From positions 908,501-972,500 of the forward strand of contig NZ_CP086111.1 of the NCBI RefSeq assembly GCF_016806835.2: 64,000 nucleotides of DNA. The letters run 5' to 3'. The DNA comes from Skermanella rosea (GTDB lineage: Bacteria; Pseudomonadota; Alphaproteobacteria; Azospirillales; Azospirillaceae). This document shows, piece after piece, positions 26,611 through 35,624 of the stretch (position 1 is the first letter of the stretch; every line of letters begins with the position of its first letter). The position numbers and the translations under genes were made by a program. The notes under the pieces were generated by a model. It saw nothing but the letters and a program-made list of their open reading frames with translations, did not search any database and was not told where the DNA came from.

Positions 26611-28386
26611 ATGTCATTCAGCCAGGCAGCCGCCTTCTCCATCGTCATCGGCATGGTCGTCCTGTTCATCTGGGACAGGATCCGCTACGACGTGGTGGCG
26701 CTCGGCGCCTTGCTGGCCGCCGTGGCCTGCGGGATCGTCCCGGTCGACAAGGCGTTCAGCGGATTCAGCGACGACATCGTGATCATCGTGGCGTCGGCCC
26801 TGGTGGTCAGCGCCGCGGTCGGCCGGTCCGGCATCGTCGAACTGATGATCCAGCCCTTCGTCGGGCACATGAAGACCACCAATTCCCAGGTCGCGATCCT
26901 GGTGTCGATCGTGACGGTGCTGTCCGGCTTCATGAAGAACATCGGCGCGCTGGCGATCTTCATGCCGATCGCCTTCCAGATCTCGCGGCGGACCGGCAAG
27001 CCGGCGTCGCGCCTGCTGATGCCGCTGTCGTTCGGGTCGCTGCTGGGCGGCGTCGCGACCCTGGTCGGGACATCGCCCAACATCATCGTGTCGCGCATGC
27101 GCGAGGACATCGTGGGCGAGCCGTTCCGCATGTTCGACTTCGCCCCGGTCGGCGCCGGACTCGCCGCGGCCGGCGTGGTCTTCCTGGTGTTCGGCTGGCG
27201 CCTGCTGCCGCGCAAGCGCGGGCGGGGGCCCAGCGACCAGATGTTCTCGATCGAGAACTACACCACGGAGGTGCGCCTCACGCCCGGCTCGCCGCTGGTC
27301 GGCAAGACCGTCTTCGACCTGGAAAGCATGGCGGAGGCCGACATCACGGTCGCCGGCATCATCCGCGAGGGGTACCGGCGCTACGTTCCGTCCGGCACCT
27401 GGACGCTGTTCGCCGACGACCTCCTGGTCCTGGAAGGCGAGACCCACGCGCTGGAGAAGCTCGTGAAGGACGCCAAGCTGGAACTGATCGGGATGAAAAA
27501 GGACGGCAAGGTCGCGTCGGCCCGGCGCGGCGAGGTCGGCATGGTCGAGGCGGTGGTCACCCAGGGCTCCCAGATGATCGGCCGGTCGGCCGAACAGCTC
27601 AGCCTGCGCGAACGGTTCGGCGTCAACCTGGTCGCGGTCAGCCGGCGCGGCCGGCAGATCAGCCAGCGCCTGCGCCGGGTCCGCTTCCAGCAGGGCGACC
27701 TGCTGGTGCTCCAGGGCGCCAAGGACGCGATGCCGGAAACGCTGGCGGCGCTGGGCTGCCTGCCGCTCGCCGAGCGGAACCTGCAGCTCGGCCGCAAGCG
27801 CCACGCCTATCTGCCGATCTCGGTGCTGGCGGTCGCCATGGTGCTGGTGGCGATCCAGGCGGTGAGCGTCACCATCGCCTTCTTCGGGGCGGCGGTCGTG
27901 CTGCTGCTGACCCGCGTCCTGAGCCCCCAGGAAGCCTACGAGGTGGTCGACTGGCCGATCCTGATCCTGCTGGGGGCGCTGATCCCGGTCAGCGACGCGC
28001 TGCGGACGACAGGCGGCACCGACCTGATCGCCGGCTGGCTGTCGGGCGCCGCCGCGGCGCTGCCGCCCCTGGGCGCTCTCGCGCTGATCCTGACGGTCGC
28101 GATGGCGGTGACGCCGTTCCTCAACAACGCCGCGACGGTCCTGGTGATGGCGCCGATCGGGGCGGGCCTGGCGCAGCGGCTGGGGCTCAACCCCGATCCG
28201 TTCCTGATGGCGGTGGCGGTCGGCGCCGCGTGCGATTTCCTCACCCCGATCGGCCACCAGTGCAACACGCTGGTGATGGGGCCGGGGGGATACCGGTTCG
28301 GGGATTACTGGCGGCTGGGCCTGCCGCTGTCGGTGCTGGTCGTCGTGCTCGGCACGTTCCTGATCAGCGTCTTCTGGCCGATGTGA
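26611..28386 (+). CDS. SLC13/DASS-family transporter with two TrkA-C (RCK_C) domains
   Basis: 591 residues from ATG 26611. An N-terminal half of about five membrane helices (SFSQAAAFSIVIG to about 205) contains GSLLGGVATLVGTSPNIIVS, the ion/substrate loop of SLC13-type carriers. Two cytoplasmic TrkA-C domains follow (about 210-290 and 305-385), then a second membrane half with AVGAACDFLTPIGHQCNTLVMGPGGY, the inverted repeat of the same loop. Such proteins carry dicarboxylates, sulfate or other anions with Na+. The TrkA-C pair suggests nucleotide or ligand gating. Substrate not assignable. Confidence 0.82.
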   Translation: MSFSQAAAFSIVIGMVVLFIWDRIRYDVVALGALLAAVACGIVPVDKAFSGFSDDIVIIVASALVVSAAVGRSGIVELMIQPFVGHMKTTNSQVAILVSIVTVLSGFMKNIGALAIFMPIAFQISRRTGKPASRLLMPLSFGSLLGGVATLVGTSPNIIVSRMREDIVGEPFRMFDFAPVGAGLAAAGVVFLVFGWRLLPRKRGRGPSDQMFSIENYTTEVRLTPGSPLVGKTVFDLESMAEADITVAGIIREGYRRYVPSGTWTLFADDLLVLEGETHALEKLVKDAKLELIGMKKDGKVASARRGEVGMVEAVVTQGSQMIGRSAEQLSLRERFGVNLVAVSRRGRQISQRLRRVRFQQGDLLVLQGAKDAMPETLAALGCLPLAERNLQLGRKRHAYLPISVLAVAMVLVAIQAVSVTIAFFGAAVVLLLTRVLSPQEAYEVVDWPILILLGALIPVSDALRTTGGTDLIAGWLSGAAAALPPLGALALILTVAMAVTPFLNNAATVLVMAPIGAGLAQRLGLNPDPFLMAVAVGAACDFLTPIGHQCNTLVMGPGGYRFGDYWRLGLPLSVLVVVLGTFLISVFWPM

Positions 28387-28522
28387 GGACCGGGACCCGT
28401 CCGGAAATGAAAACGGCCCCGGGAGCGCGGCTATGCCGCCGGACGCGACTTCCGTCACGCCGGCGCCAGTGCCGGACCCCCAGGGCCGCCTCCGCTTCCT
28501 TGATCGACCCGTTTTCCCGGTC

Positions 28523-28543
28523 GCGGGTCCTGGTCAGACCCGC
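28523..28543 (-). terminator. Hairpin at the end of the cold-shock gene (weak terminator candidate)
   Basis: A 7-bp GC-rich stem (GCGGGTC with GACCCGC, 7-nt loop) includes the cold-shock stop codon in its loop. No T-run follows on the minus strand, so termination is doubtful. Confidence 0.3.
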
Positions 28544-28743
28544 TTCAGGTTGACGGCCGAGGTCTTCCCCTTGCGGGGGTCGTTCTCGAGATCGAAGCTG
28601 ACGGTGTCACCGTCGTTGAGGCCGCTCATGCCAGAGCGCTCGACGGCGGAGATGTGAACGAAGACGTCGGGCCCACCCTGATCGGGCTGGATGAAGCCAT
28701 ACCCTTTCGTGGCATTGAACCATTTGACGGTACCAGTCGGCAT
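28534..28743 (-). CDS. Cold-shock domain protein (CspA family)
   Basis: 69 residues, the standard length. It has RNP1-like GYGFIQPD and RNP2-like VFVHISAVE motifs and the start TGTVKWFN, all of the CspA family; it binds single-stranded RNA and DNA. The reading frame is open for about 119 codons upstream, but that part shows no family similarity and the ATG at 28743 is the family start. About 236 nt separate it from the divergent membrane-protein gene, leaving space for the long leader common in csp mRNAs. Confidence 0.93.
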   Translation of the reverse strand: MPTGTVKWFNATKGYGFIQPDQGGPDVFVHISAVERSGMSGLNDGDTVSFDLENDPRKGKTSAVNLKRV

Positions 28744-28979
28744 TTTCTTGGTCTCCCTGACCGTATTATCAACCCTCCCAACCCTGTCTCGCCTTACGGC
28801 CTGTTGCAAGCCGCAAATGTCACGATCGGCGCGCGCGACAGTGGTATATCTTCTCACCAATCTTTTTTGCATCTCCTCCGTGCAAGCGTGACCTTCCGTC
28901 TCGCCAAATGTTCTGTCAGGACGAAGGATCGCGAGGTGCCGATCCGGAACACTCATCCGAAGCACCAGGGAAAGATCAG

Positions 28980-29918
28980 ATGACAGGACATCGTCCGCTG
29001 CGAGAGGGTGTGTACGACACATCCAATGGAACCGGTGCCCGCAGGGGGGCCATCTCCGAAACGGTCGCGGTCCAGCCCGGCCTCTATCGCAGGATTTCAT
29101 GGGGCGCAGTGCTCGGCGGCACGCTGATGGTGGTGGCGGTCCAGTTGCTGCTCAGCATGCTGGGCCTGGGACTGGGCCTGACCACGATCGATCCGGCGCA
29201 GGGAGGGGCGGGAACCCCGGAAGCGACCACCATGGGCACCACCGCGGCGGTCTGGTGGGCCGTCAGCTACCTGGTGGCGCTGATCGTCGGCGGCTACGTC
29301 GCCGCCCGGCTGGCGGGCGCGTTCGAGAAGACCGACGGCGTGCTTCACGGCCTGCTGACCTGGGCGCTGGCCCTGGTGGTCAGCTTCTGGCTCCTGACCT
29401 CCGCGATCGGCAGCGTCATCGGCGGCGCCTTCAACGCGGTCGGCAACGCCGTCTCGGGCATCTCCAGCACGGTGGCCGACGCGGTTCCGCAGGTGGCCGA
29501 CGCGAGCGGCCTGTCCGCCGAGCAGATCCAGCAGCGGGTCCAGAACCTGATGCGGCCGGCCGACCAGACCGGCCAGAGCCCGGAGGCGGCCCAGAACGAA
29601 CTGGTTTCGCTGGTTCCGCGCATCGTCGGCGGCGGCCAGGAGGCCGAGCAGGCCGAGCAACGGGCGATCCAGATCGTCAGCCAACAGGCCGGCATCAGCG
29701 AGGATGAGGCGCGTACCCGCGTCGACCAGCTTCGCCAGCAGGCCGAGCAGACCGCCCAGCAGGCGGAGCAGACGGCCCGGCAAGCGGCGGACACCACCGC
29801 CAACGCGCTCAGCCAGGCATCGCTCTGGGGCTTCGGCGCCCTGCTGCTGGGGGCGATCGCCGCCGCCATCGGCGGTGCTTCGGGTACCCGCCGCCGCGAC
29901 GACCTGACCGCGGCGTAA
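28980..29918 (+). CDS. PhnA-like integral membrane protein of unknown function
   Basis: 312 residues from ATG 28980. Four membrane segments are visible: about 40-65, 85-108, 120-148 and a last one near 285-305. Between them lies a soluble stretch of about 120 residues rich in Gln, Ala and Glu, with the repeated QQAEQTAQQAEQTARQA pattern that is likely a coiled coil. Proteins of this layout in alphaproteobacteria are often labelled PhnA-like, but I see no evidence of phosphonate metabolism. A clear terminator follows 22 nt after the stop. Confidence 0.65.
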   Translation: MTGHRPLREGVYDTSNGTGARRGAISETVAVQPGLYRRISWGAVLGGTLMVVAVQLLLSMLGLGLGLTTIDPAQGGAGTPEATTMGTTAAVWWAVSYLVALIVGGYVAARLAGAFEKTDGVLHGLLTWALALVVSFWLLTSAIGSVIGGAFNAVGNAVSGISSTVADAVPQVADASGLSAEQIQQRVQNLMRPADQTGQSPEAAQNELVSLVPRIVGGGQEAEQAEQRAIQIVSQQAGISEDEARTRVDQLRQQAEQTAQQAEQTARQAADTTANALSQASLWGFGALLLGAIAAAIGGASGTRRRDDLTAA

Positions 29919-29940
29919 CGGTTCCGGGTCGGGACAGGGG

Positions 29941-29975
29941 GGACCGGCCGGCTTTTTCCGGCCGGTTCCTTTGTA
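29941..29975 (+). terminator. Rho-independent terminator after the membrane-protein gene
   Basis: An 11-bp stem with one wobble pair (29941-29951 with 29958-29968, core ACCGGCCGG) and a CTTTTT loop is followed by TTTG and, after a short gap, another T-run. Confidence 0.8.
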
Positions 29976-30036
29976 TTAACCCTTTTTCGCCAGGATGCGG
30001 GCTCCCGTTGCCGTCACCGGTTCGAAGGCCCGCATC

Positions 30037-30219
30037 ATGTCCTCCACCCTCTGGATGCTCGTCTGCCTGTATCTGATCATCGCTGCCGTTTCTGTGATGG
30101 AAACCGGCTTCGCGGCGAGCCGCCCCGGCCGCGGCGCCTCTTTCGCCATATGCGCCGTCGCCCTGCTCCATGGACTGGGATGGCCCCTGCGCATGGCCCT
30201 CGGGGCCCGCCGCCCCTGA
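30037..30219 (+). CDS. Small hydrophobic membrane protein, hypothetical
   Basis: 60 residues from ATG 30037, with GAAGG about 10 nt upstream. It has one clear membrane helix (LWMLVCLYLIIAAVSV, about 4-19) and a second weaker one (FAICAVALLHGLGWPL, about 36-51), and ends in a basic tail. An in-frame ATG at 29995 would add 14 residues. Function unknown; small membrane proteins of this kind are easily missed, and codon use is compatible with a real gene but not decisive. Confidence 0.4.
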   Translation: MSSTLWMLVCLYLIIAAVSVMETGFAASRPGRGASFAICAVALLHGLGWPLRMALGARRP

Positions 30220-30233
30220 GCGATCGAATCAGT

Positions 30234-30254
30234 TAGTTAACTCATAATTAACTA
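30234..30254. promoter_or_regulatory. AT-rich palindrome upstream of the SET-domain gene
   Basis: TAGTTAA-CTCATAA-TTAACTA is a perfect 7-bp inverted repeat in an AT-rich island 47 nt before the SET gene, overlapping a possible -10 (CTATAG). It looks like an operator; the regulator is unknown. Confidence 0.35.
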
Positions 30255-30300
30255 TAGCTCGCCACCCTGGGCGCTCCTGGCGCTTGATTTCGGGTGGGAG

Positions 30301-30888
30301 ATGGATGCGATCGATCTGAGGGCCTGGCATTCCGCCGCGGCCCCGAAACCACAGCAGAAGCTTGCCCAATACCTTTACCTCTTCGTGGCGCCTTCGGCGG
30401 CCGCGGGGCTTGGGCTGTTCACGTCGCGGCCGATTCGCGCCGGCTCCAGCGTCCTGACGGTCACCGACCCCGACTATCTGGCACGGGCGATGAGCCGCCG
30501 CGAGATCACCAGGGCCGGCTACAGCCACGCCGACATATTCCAGGTCGGCTCCGACCTGTTCATCCCGCCCTACGGCGGCCCGGACGACTTCACCAACCAC
30601 AGCTGCGAGCCCAATTGCGGCCTCAGGGTCCGGCCCGACGGCTTCTCCATGGTCGCCCTGTACGACATCGAGGCCAACGAGGAACTGACCTACGACTACT
30701 CCACCCATCAGGAGCATCCGGACGAGGACATGGCCTGCGCCTGCGGGTCGCGGACCTGCCGCGGCGTGGTCCGCAGCTTCTCGACCCTGCCGGCCGCCCT
30801 GCGGAAGCGCTACCTGGATCTCGGCATCGTCGCGGACTTCGCCGCCGCCGCGGTCCGCCATGATGCGGCGCTGGCCCTGCCGTTCTAG
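30301..30888 (+). CDS. SET-domain protein (putative lysine methyltransferase)
   Basis: 195 residues. The SET core is complete: GLGLF (36-40, start of the SAM site), NHSCEPNC (99-106), ELTYDYS (128-134) and a post-SET zinc cluster pattern CACGSRTC (146-153, with CRG). These are the SAM- and lysine-binding elements of SET methyltransferases. It lies 21 nt before the transporter-HEAT gene and reads the same way, so it may belong to that operon. Bacterial SET proteins are few and their targets mostly unknown. Confidence 0.85.
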   Translation: MDAIDLRAWHSAAAPKPQQKLAQYLYLFVAPSAAAGLGLFTSRPIRAGSSVLTVTDPDYLARAMSRREITRAGYSHADIFQVGSDLFIPPYGGPDDFTNHSCEPNCGLRVRPDGFSMVALYDIEANEELTYDYSTHQEHPDEDMACACGSRTCRGVVRSFSTLPAALRKRYLDLGIVADFAAAAVRHDAALALPF

Positions 30889-30909
30889 GCCGGAACAGCG
30901 GGAACGGGA

Positions 30910-33651
30910 ATGTCCAAGCCCCCGACGCCGGTGTCGTCCCTCCTGAGGCGGTACATCGGGGTTCCCCCCTGCGTCGTCGAACTGGCCGTCCTGGGAGCCT
31001 TGGCTTCGGGCGGCATCCTGGTCCTGACCACCAGCAGCGCCGCGCTCTTCCTGGCCAAGGAAGGCAGCGACGCCATGCCGGTCTTCTACATCCTGCTGGC
31101 CGTGGTCTCGATCCCGCTGGCCTCGACCGTCTCGGCGGTGCTGTCGCGCTGGCTGACGCTCCAGGTTTCCGCCGCGCTGTGCCTCGCCTCCGCCCTCACG
31201 GGCGTGGCGCTCTGGGCGACGGTCGCGGCGGAGATCCCGGGCGCCACCCACGCCGCCTACATCGCGGCCTATAGCCTGGAGATCCTCTACGACACGCTGT
31301 TCTGGCTGCTCGCGTCGGAGTACCTGACGACGCTCGACATGAAGCGGCACGCGGCGCAGCTTGCCATGGCCTTCGGCGCCGGCGGCGTCGGCGGCGGCCT
31401 GATCGCCTCCGCGCTGTCCCAGTTCGTCGCGACCCAGGCGCTGCTGCTGGTAGCGTCGGCCCTGTTCGGGCTGGCCCTCCTGCAATGCCTGCGCATCGGG
31501 CGGCGACTCGAACGGCTGGGCGACGGGGAGGACGACGAGGACGAGGGCGGGATGCTGGACGCCCTGCGGTCCCTGGCCGGCACGGTCGCCGGGTTCCCGC
31601 TGATCGCCGCGATCGGCGTCGGCATCCTGCTGATGTCGACCTTGTTCTGCCTCCAGGACTATCTGGCGATGGTGGTCTACGCCGAAGCCTACGAGGACGA
31701 GGACGCGCTGGCCGGCTTCCTGGCACTCGTCTATTCCGCCCAGCAGGCGGCGGAGCTTGTTATCCTGGCGCTGTTCGGGCGGCTCGTCCTGGAGAGGGGA
31801 AGCCCGCTGCTGCGCAACCTGATCTTCCCGGTGACCACCCTGCTGAGCCTGGCGGGGCTCTTCCTGTTCTGGGGCCTGCCCGCCGCCGTCGTCATGCACA
31901 TGAACGCCAACGCGGTGTCGAACGCGATCTTCGAGCCGGTCAAGACATTGAACTATGCCGCGATCCCCTATCGGGTGCTGGGGCAGGTCCGCATCCTGGT
32001 GGAGGGGGCCGTCTACCCCGCCGGCATAGCCCTGTCCGGCATCGGTCTGCTGTGGCTGCAGGGCTGGGCGGATCCGCGCACCGTCCTGCTGGTGACCATC
32101 GTCCTCGCGGCGCTGTTCGCCGCCGTCTGCGCTTCCATCGGCCTGGGCTTCCTGCCCAGCCTGCTGAAGAGCCTGCGAGGGCGTTCGGCCGGCCCGCTCG
32201 ATTCCAGGCGGCGCGCGGGGATGCACCGGTTCTCCCGGTCCGACATCCTGGCGCTGCATGCCCATCCCGATCCCCAGGTCCGGCGCCACGCCGAGGAACT
32301 GGCCAGGAAGTTCGCTCCCGACCTGGTTCTCGGCGGCGGGGCAGGACTGCCCGCCCAGGCGCCGGCGTCATGGGGTGCCGTCGTCGCGATAGACTCCCTG
32401 CGCACCATCCAGGGGCTGGCGCGCATGCTGGAACAGGGATCGGCCGAGGCCCGGCAGAACGCGGCGGAGGCGCTGGGCCGGTGCGGCGACGCCGCCATCC
32501 CGGAAATCCTGCCGCGGCTGGTCTCCCGCCGACCCGAGGTCGCCAACGCCGCCGTGCTGGCGCTGGGCGCCATCGGGACGCGCCGCGCCCGGCGCATCCT
32601 GCGGGACCATCTGGCGCCGCTCTACCGGCAGGCCCACCACAATCTCCACGGCTTGGCCGCGGTGGCCGGGCTGTTCGACCCGTCGCAATCGATGGTCGAC
32701 GTGATGGCGGCCGCCATCCGCGCGAGCAATCGGCGCATCATCTGGCGGGTCCTGATGGTCAAGGCGGCGCTGGGCAACAAGCGGGACATCAGGTTGCTCT
32801 ACAGCCTGGCCCACTCCTCGGACGCCCGGGTCCGGGCGGATGCCATCGAGGCGCTGTCCAGCCTGCCGACCGGCCGGTTCATCCGCCCGGTGCTGGCCCT
32901 GCTGGAGGCCGGAGCGGACGACGCGCCGCCCGCCGCGGGCGGTCCGCAGGCGTCCCGGTCGCCGACCCAGGCGGCCGGCGCGGTGATGAAGGCGGCGTCG
33001 GCCGACCGCTGGACGCGCCTGCTGGCCGCCCGCCTGCTCGACGAGACCGCGGTCCCCGCCGCCGGAGAAAACGCCATGCTCGACCTGATCCTGTTCCTCA
33101 AGACGCTTCCCCTGTTCCAGGCGCTGACCCTGGAGGAGGTGGGCTTCCTGGCGGAGCGGGCGGAAACCGCGACCCCTACCGCGGGAACGTCCCTGTTCGA
33201 GGCCGGCGAGCCGATCCGCTGTCTCTCGGTGATCCGCGCCGGCACCGCCGAACTGCGGATCGACGGGGTGCCGGTGGATCGCATCGGCGCCGGAGCCGCG
33301 TTCGGCGAGACCGCGTTCCTGGAAGGCGCGAGCCACCCCTTGAGCGGCGTCGCCGTGACGGACATGGTCGTGCTGCGGTTCCACCGCGCGCTGATCGCCG
33401 ACCTGGTCGCCGAACACCCCATGGCGCTGCCGCCGCTCCTCGCCGACTGGCAGCGCCGGCTCGCCCGCCTCTACGGCCGGCTGGCCGAGCAGACCGCGGC
33501 CGGTCCGGGCAGGACCGGCGCCAGGCTGCAGCTGATCCACAGGACCGATGTCCAAGCCGCCGTCACAGCCACCGCCGCAGCCACCGTCACCGCCACCGCC
33601 ACCGATGTCCATGCCGCCGCCAGGCAGGGGAGCCCCGACGAATGCGCCTGA
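30910..33651 (+). CDS. Transporter-like membrane domain fused to HEAT repeats and a cNMP-binding-like domain
   Basis: 913 residues. About twelve membrane segments (about 20-420) resemble the MFS/ATP-ADP-translocase (NTT) fold. A HEAT-like repeat region follows (about 430-700; for example QNAAEALGRCGDAAIPEILPRL, NAAVLALGAIGTRRARRIL, VRADAIEALSSL). Last comes a cyclic-nucleotide-binding-type beta roll (about 722-860) with LFEAGEPIRCL and FGETAFLEG. The Arg that binds the cyclic phosphate is not visible (HPLSGVAV in its place), so the domain may bind something else or nothing. The last 10 nt overlap the kinase gene. Probable role: regulated transport or membrane sensing; substrate unknown. Confidence 0.72.
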   Translation: MSKPPTPVSSLLRRYIGVPPCVVELAVLGALASGGILVLTTSSAALFLAKEGSDAMPVFYILLAVVSIPLASTVSAVLSRWLTLQVSAALCLASALTGVALWATVAAEIPGATHAAYIAAYSLEILYDTLFWLLASEYLTTLDMKRHAAQLAMAFGAGGVGGGLIASALSQFVATQALLLVASALFGLALLQCLRIGRRLERLGDGEDDEDEGGMLDALRSLAGTVAGFPLIAAIGVGILLMSTLFCLQDYLAMVVYAEAYEDEDALAGFLALVYSAQQAAELVILALFGRLVLERGSPLLRNLIFPVTTLLSLAGLFLFWGLPAAVVMHMNANAVSNAIFEPVKTLNYAAIPYRVLGQVRILVEGAVYPAGIALSGIGLLWLQGWADPRTVLLVTIVLAALFAAVCASIGLGFLPSLLKSLRGRSAGPLDSRRRAGMHRFSRSDILALHAHPDPQVRRHAEELARKFAPDLVLGGGAGLPAQAPASWGAVVAIDSLRTIQGLARMLEQGSAEARQNAAEALGRCGDAAIPEILPRLVSRRPEVANAAVLALGAIGTRRARRILRDHLAPLYRQAHHNLHGLAAVAGLFDPSQSMVDVMAAAIRASNRRIIWRVLMVKAALGNKRDIRLLYSLAHSSDARVRADAIEALSSLPTGRFIRPVLALLEAGADDAPPAAGGPQASRSPTQAAGAVMKAASADRWTRLLAARLLDETAVPAAGENAMLDLILFLKTLPLFQALTLEEVGFLAERAETATPTAGTSLFEAGEPIRCLSVIRAGTAELRIDGVPVDRIGAGAAFGETAFLEGASHPLSGVAVTDMVVLRFHRALIADLVAEHPMALPPLLADWQRRLARLYGRLAEQTAAGPGRTGARLQLIHRTDVQAAVTATAAATVTATATDVHAAARQGSPDECA

Positions 33652-35624
33652 TCCACCGTGTCATCCTCATCCTGTCGGCAGCGGCGCTCGCGATGCTGGT
33701 GGGCAACGCCCTGGTCGTCCACCTGATCGTCGGCAAGGAGTTCAGGTCGATCGAAAGCTCCCTGGCGGAGCGTAACGCCGACCGCGCGGTCGATGCCGTT
33801 TCGGACAACCTGGCCCACCTGCGCGGCTCGGCCCTGGACTGGGCCACCTGGGACAGCAGCTACGCATTCATGCAGGGCGAGGGCGTCCGGGAGTTCGTCG
33901 CGCAGAACCTGGTGCCGCAGAGCTTCCAGGGCATCCGGATCAACCTGATGTATTTCGTCCGGTTCGACGGCACGGTGGCCTGGGGGGACATCCGCGACCT
34001 CGCGACGGGCGAGGCCGTGGACTTGCCGGAAATGTCCAAGGAGCTGCTGACGCCGGCCCAGCTCGCCCTGTTCTCCACCGGGGAGGGGGACGTGGCCGCC
34101 ACCCCGTCGGGCATCCTGATGACCTCCAGGGGGCCGATGCTGGTCGTCAGCGCGCCGATCCTGCGGGCCGACGGCACGGGGCCGGCGGCCGGCTTACTGC
34201 TGCTGGGACGCTTCCTGGATGCCGGCCTGGTGGACCGGCTCGGCCGGCAGGTCCATGCCCGTTTCACCCTCGATCCGATCGACGCCGCCGGCGTCAAGGT
34301 CTCCGGCGATGCCTCGGCCGGCCCGGCGGCGCCGGCGGTCCAGGAACCGACCGGGGAGCTGCAGCGGGACCGGAGGGCGGAGGCGCCGCGGAACCGGGAG
34401 GTCACGGTCGGGGAGGATCACCTGACGGTCCGCACGGTCCTCAACGACATCGCGGGCAAGCCCGCCCTGGCTCTGGAGACCAGTTACGCCCGCACCATCA
34501 GCGAGGCGGGCAGCAGCATGGTCAACTACGTGATCGCGCTGATGGCCGCCGTGCTGGCGCTCGCCGGCCTGGCGATCCTGCTGATGCTGAACCGGACGGT
34601 CGTCAAGCCGGTCGCCCGCCTGATGCGGCGCGTCCTGGAGGCGCGCGGCTGCACCGCCCCGGAGTCCGCCGCGTCGGCCAGGCTTTCCGCCGCCGGGGGA
34701 ACGCCCGACGAGATCGTGATCCTGGAGAACGAGTTCGAGCGCACGATCCAGCAGCTCGACGAGACCCAGAAGCGGCTGGTCGAGCAGAGCTTCTATACCG
34801 GCATGGCGGAGCTCGTCGGCGGCATGACCCACAATGTCCGCAACGCGCTGACCCCGATCTCGATCAAGCTGTGGCATATCGGGCGGGCGCTCGACATGGC
34901 GCATCTCGACAGGATGGAGGCCGCCGTCGGGCGGGTCGAGGCGGCGACCGCCGACCGGCAGGACTGCGCGCTGGCGGTGACGTACCTGAAGGCCTGCATG
35001 GAGCATCTGCGTACCAGCCACTCGACGATCGAGACCGACATCGGCGTGATCGGCGACCAAGCGACCCAGATCGAGCAGATCTTCTATGACCATGAGCGTT
35101 TCAGCCGGGCAAAACGTCAGGTTGAGACAATCGACATCTCCCGCGTGGTCGACGAGGCCTCGAAACTGTTGCAGAATGGCGAGAAGATCAGGATTGCGGT
35201 GGCACCCGAAGTGGCGAAATTGCCGGCGGTTCGCGGCCATCACGTCGTCCTGACCCAGGTGTTCGGCAACCTGATCGTGAATGCCGAGGAGTCGATCCTG
35301 GCGTCCGGCCACGGCACGGGGACGATCTCGATCGATGGCGAACTGGTGAGGCGCGACGGCGTGGACATGGTGGAACTGCACGTTTCCGACGATGGGCAAG
35401 GTATTCCGGAGGACAAGCTGGACCGGATCTTCGAGCGCGGCTACAGCACCCGCCGGGTTCACAGCGGCGGCATCGGGCTGCACTGGTGCGCGAACAGCCT
35501 GGCGGGAATGGGCGGCGGCATCTGGGCGGTCAGCGACGGCGTCGGCCGGGGCGCGCGGATGGTGGTCCGGCTCCCGGCCAGGAAGAAGGTCTTCAATTTC
35601 GACAGCCTGAAAGAGACGGCATGA
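33642..35624 (+). CDS. CHASE4-type sensor histidine kinase
   Basis: 660 residues from ATG 33642, overlapping the previous gene by 10 nt. A membrane helix (about 7-28) precedes a periplasmic CHASE4 domain (LDWATWDSSYAFM) and a second helix (about 285-310). A cytoplasmic linker leads to His397 in GGMTHNVRNALTPI and a HATPase domain with NLIVNAEESI and SDDGQGIPEDKLDRIFERGYST. The H-box with Asn after His is of the atypical HNVRN kind. It should phosphorylate the response regulator whose start overlaps its stop (ATGA). Confidence 0.85.
   Translation: MRLIHRVILILSAAALAMLVGNALVVHLIVGKEFRSIESSLAERNADRAVDAVSDNLAHLRGSALDWATWDSSYAFMQGEGVREFVAQNLVPQSFQGIRINLMYFVRFDGTVAWGDIRDLATGEAVDLPEMSKELLTPAQLALFSTGEGDVAATPSGILMTSRGPMLVVSAPILRADGTGPAAGLLLLGRFLDAGLVDRLGRQVHARFTLDPIDAAGVKVSGDASAGPAAPAVQEPTGELQRDRRAEAPRNREVTVGEDHLTVRTVLNDIAGKPALALETSYARTISEAGSSMVNYVIALMAAVLALAGLAILLMLNRTVVKPVARLMRRVLEARGCTAPESAASARLSAAGGTPDEIVILENEFERTIQQLDETQKRLVEQSFYTGMAELVGGMTHNVRNALTPISIKLWHIGRALDMAHLDRMEAAVGRVEAATADRQDCALAVTYLKACMEHLRTSHSTIETDIGVIGDQATQIEQIFYDHERFSRAKRQVETIDISRVVDEASKLLQNGEKIRIAVAPEVAKLPAVRGHHVVLTQVFGNLIVNAEESILASGHGTGTISIDGELVRRDGVDMVELHVSDDGQGIPEDKLDRIFERGYSTRRVHSGGIGLHWCANSLAGMGGGIWAVSDGVGRGARMVVRLPARKKVFNFDSLKETA

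Noticed and set aside
26614..28458. A 614-codon minus-strand frame under the SLC13 transporter.
   Set aside because: The + strand gene has the full SLC13 and TrkA-C pattern; the minus translation is Gln/His/Arg-rich and featureless.
30229..32289. A 686-codon minus-strand frame under the transporter fusion and SET genes.
   Set aside because: Low-complexity translation with no motif; both + strand genes have clear domains.
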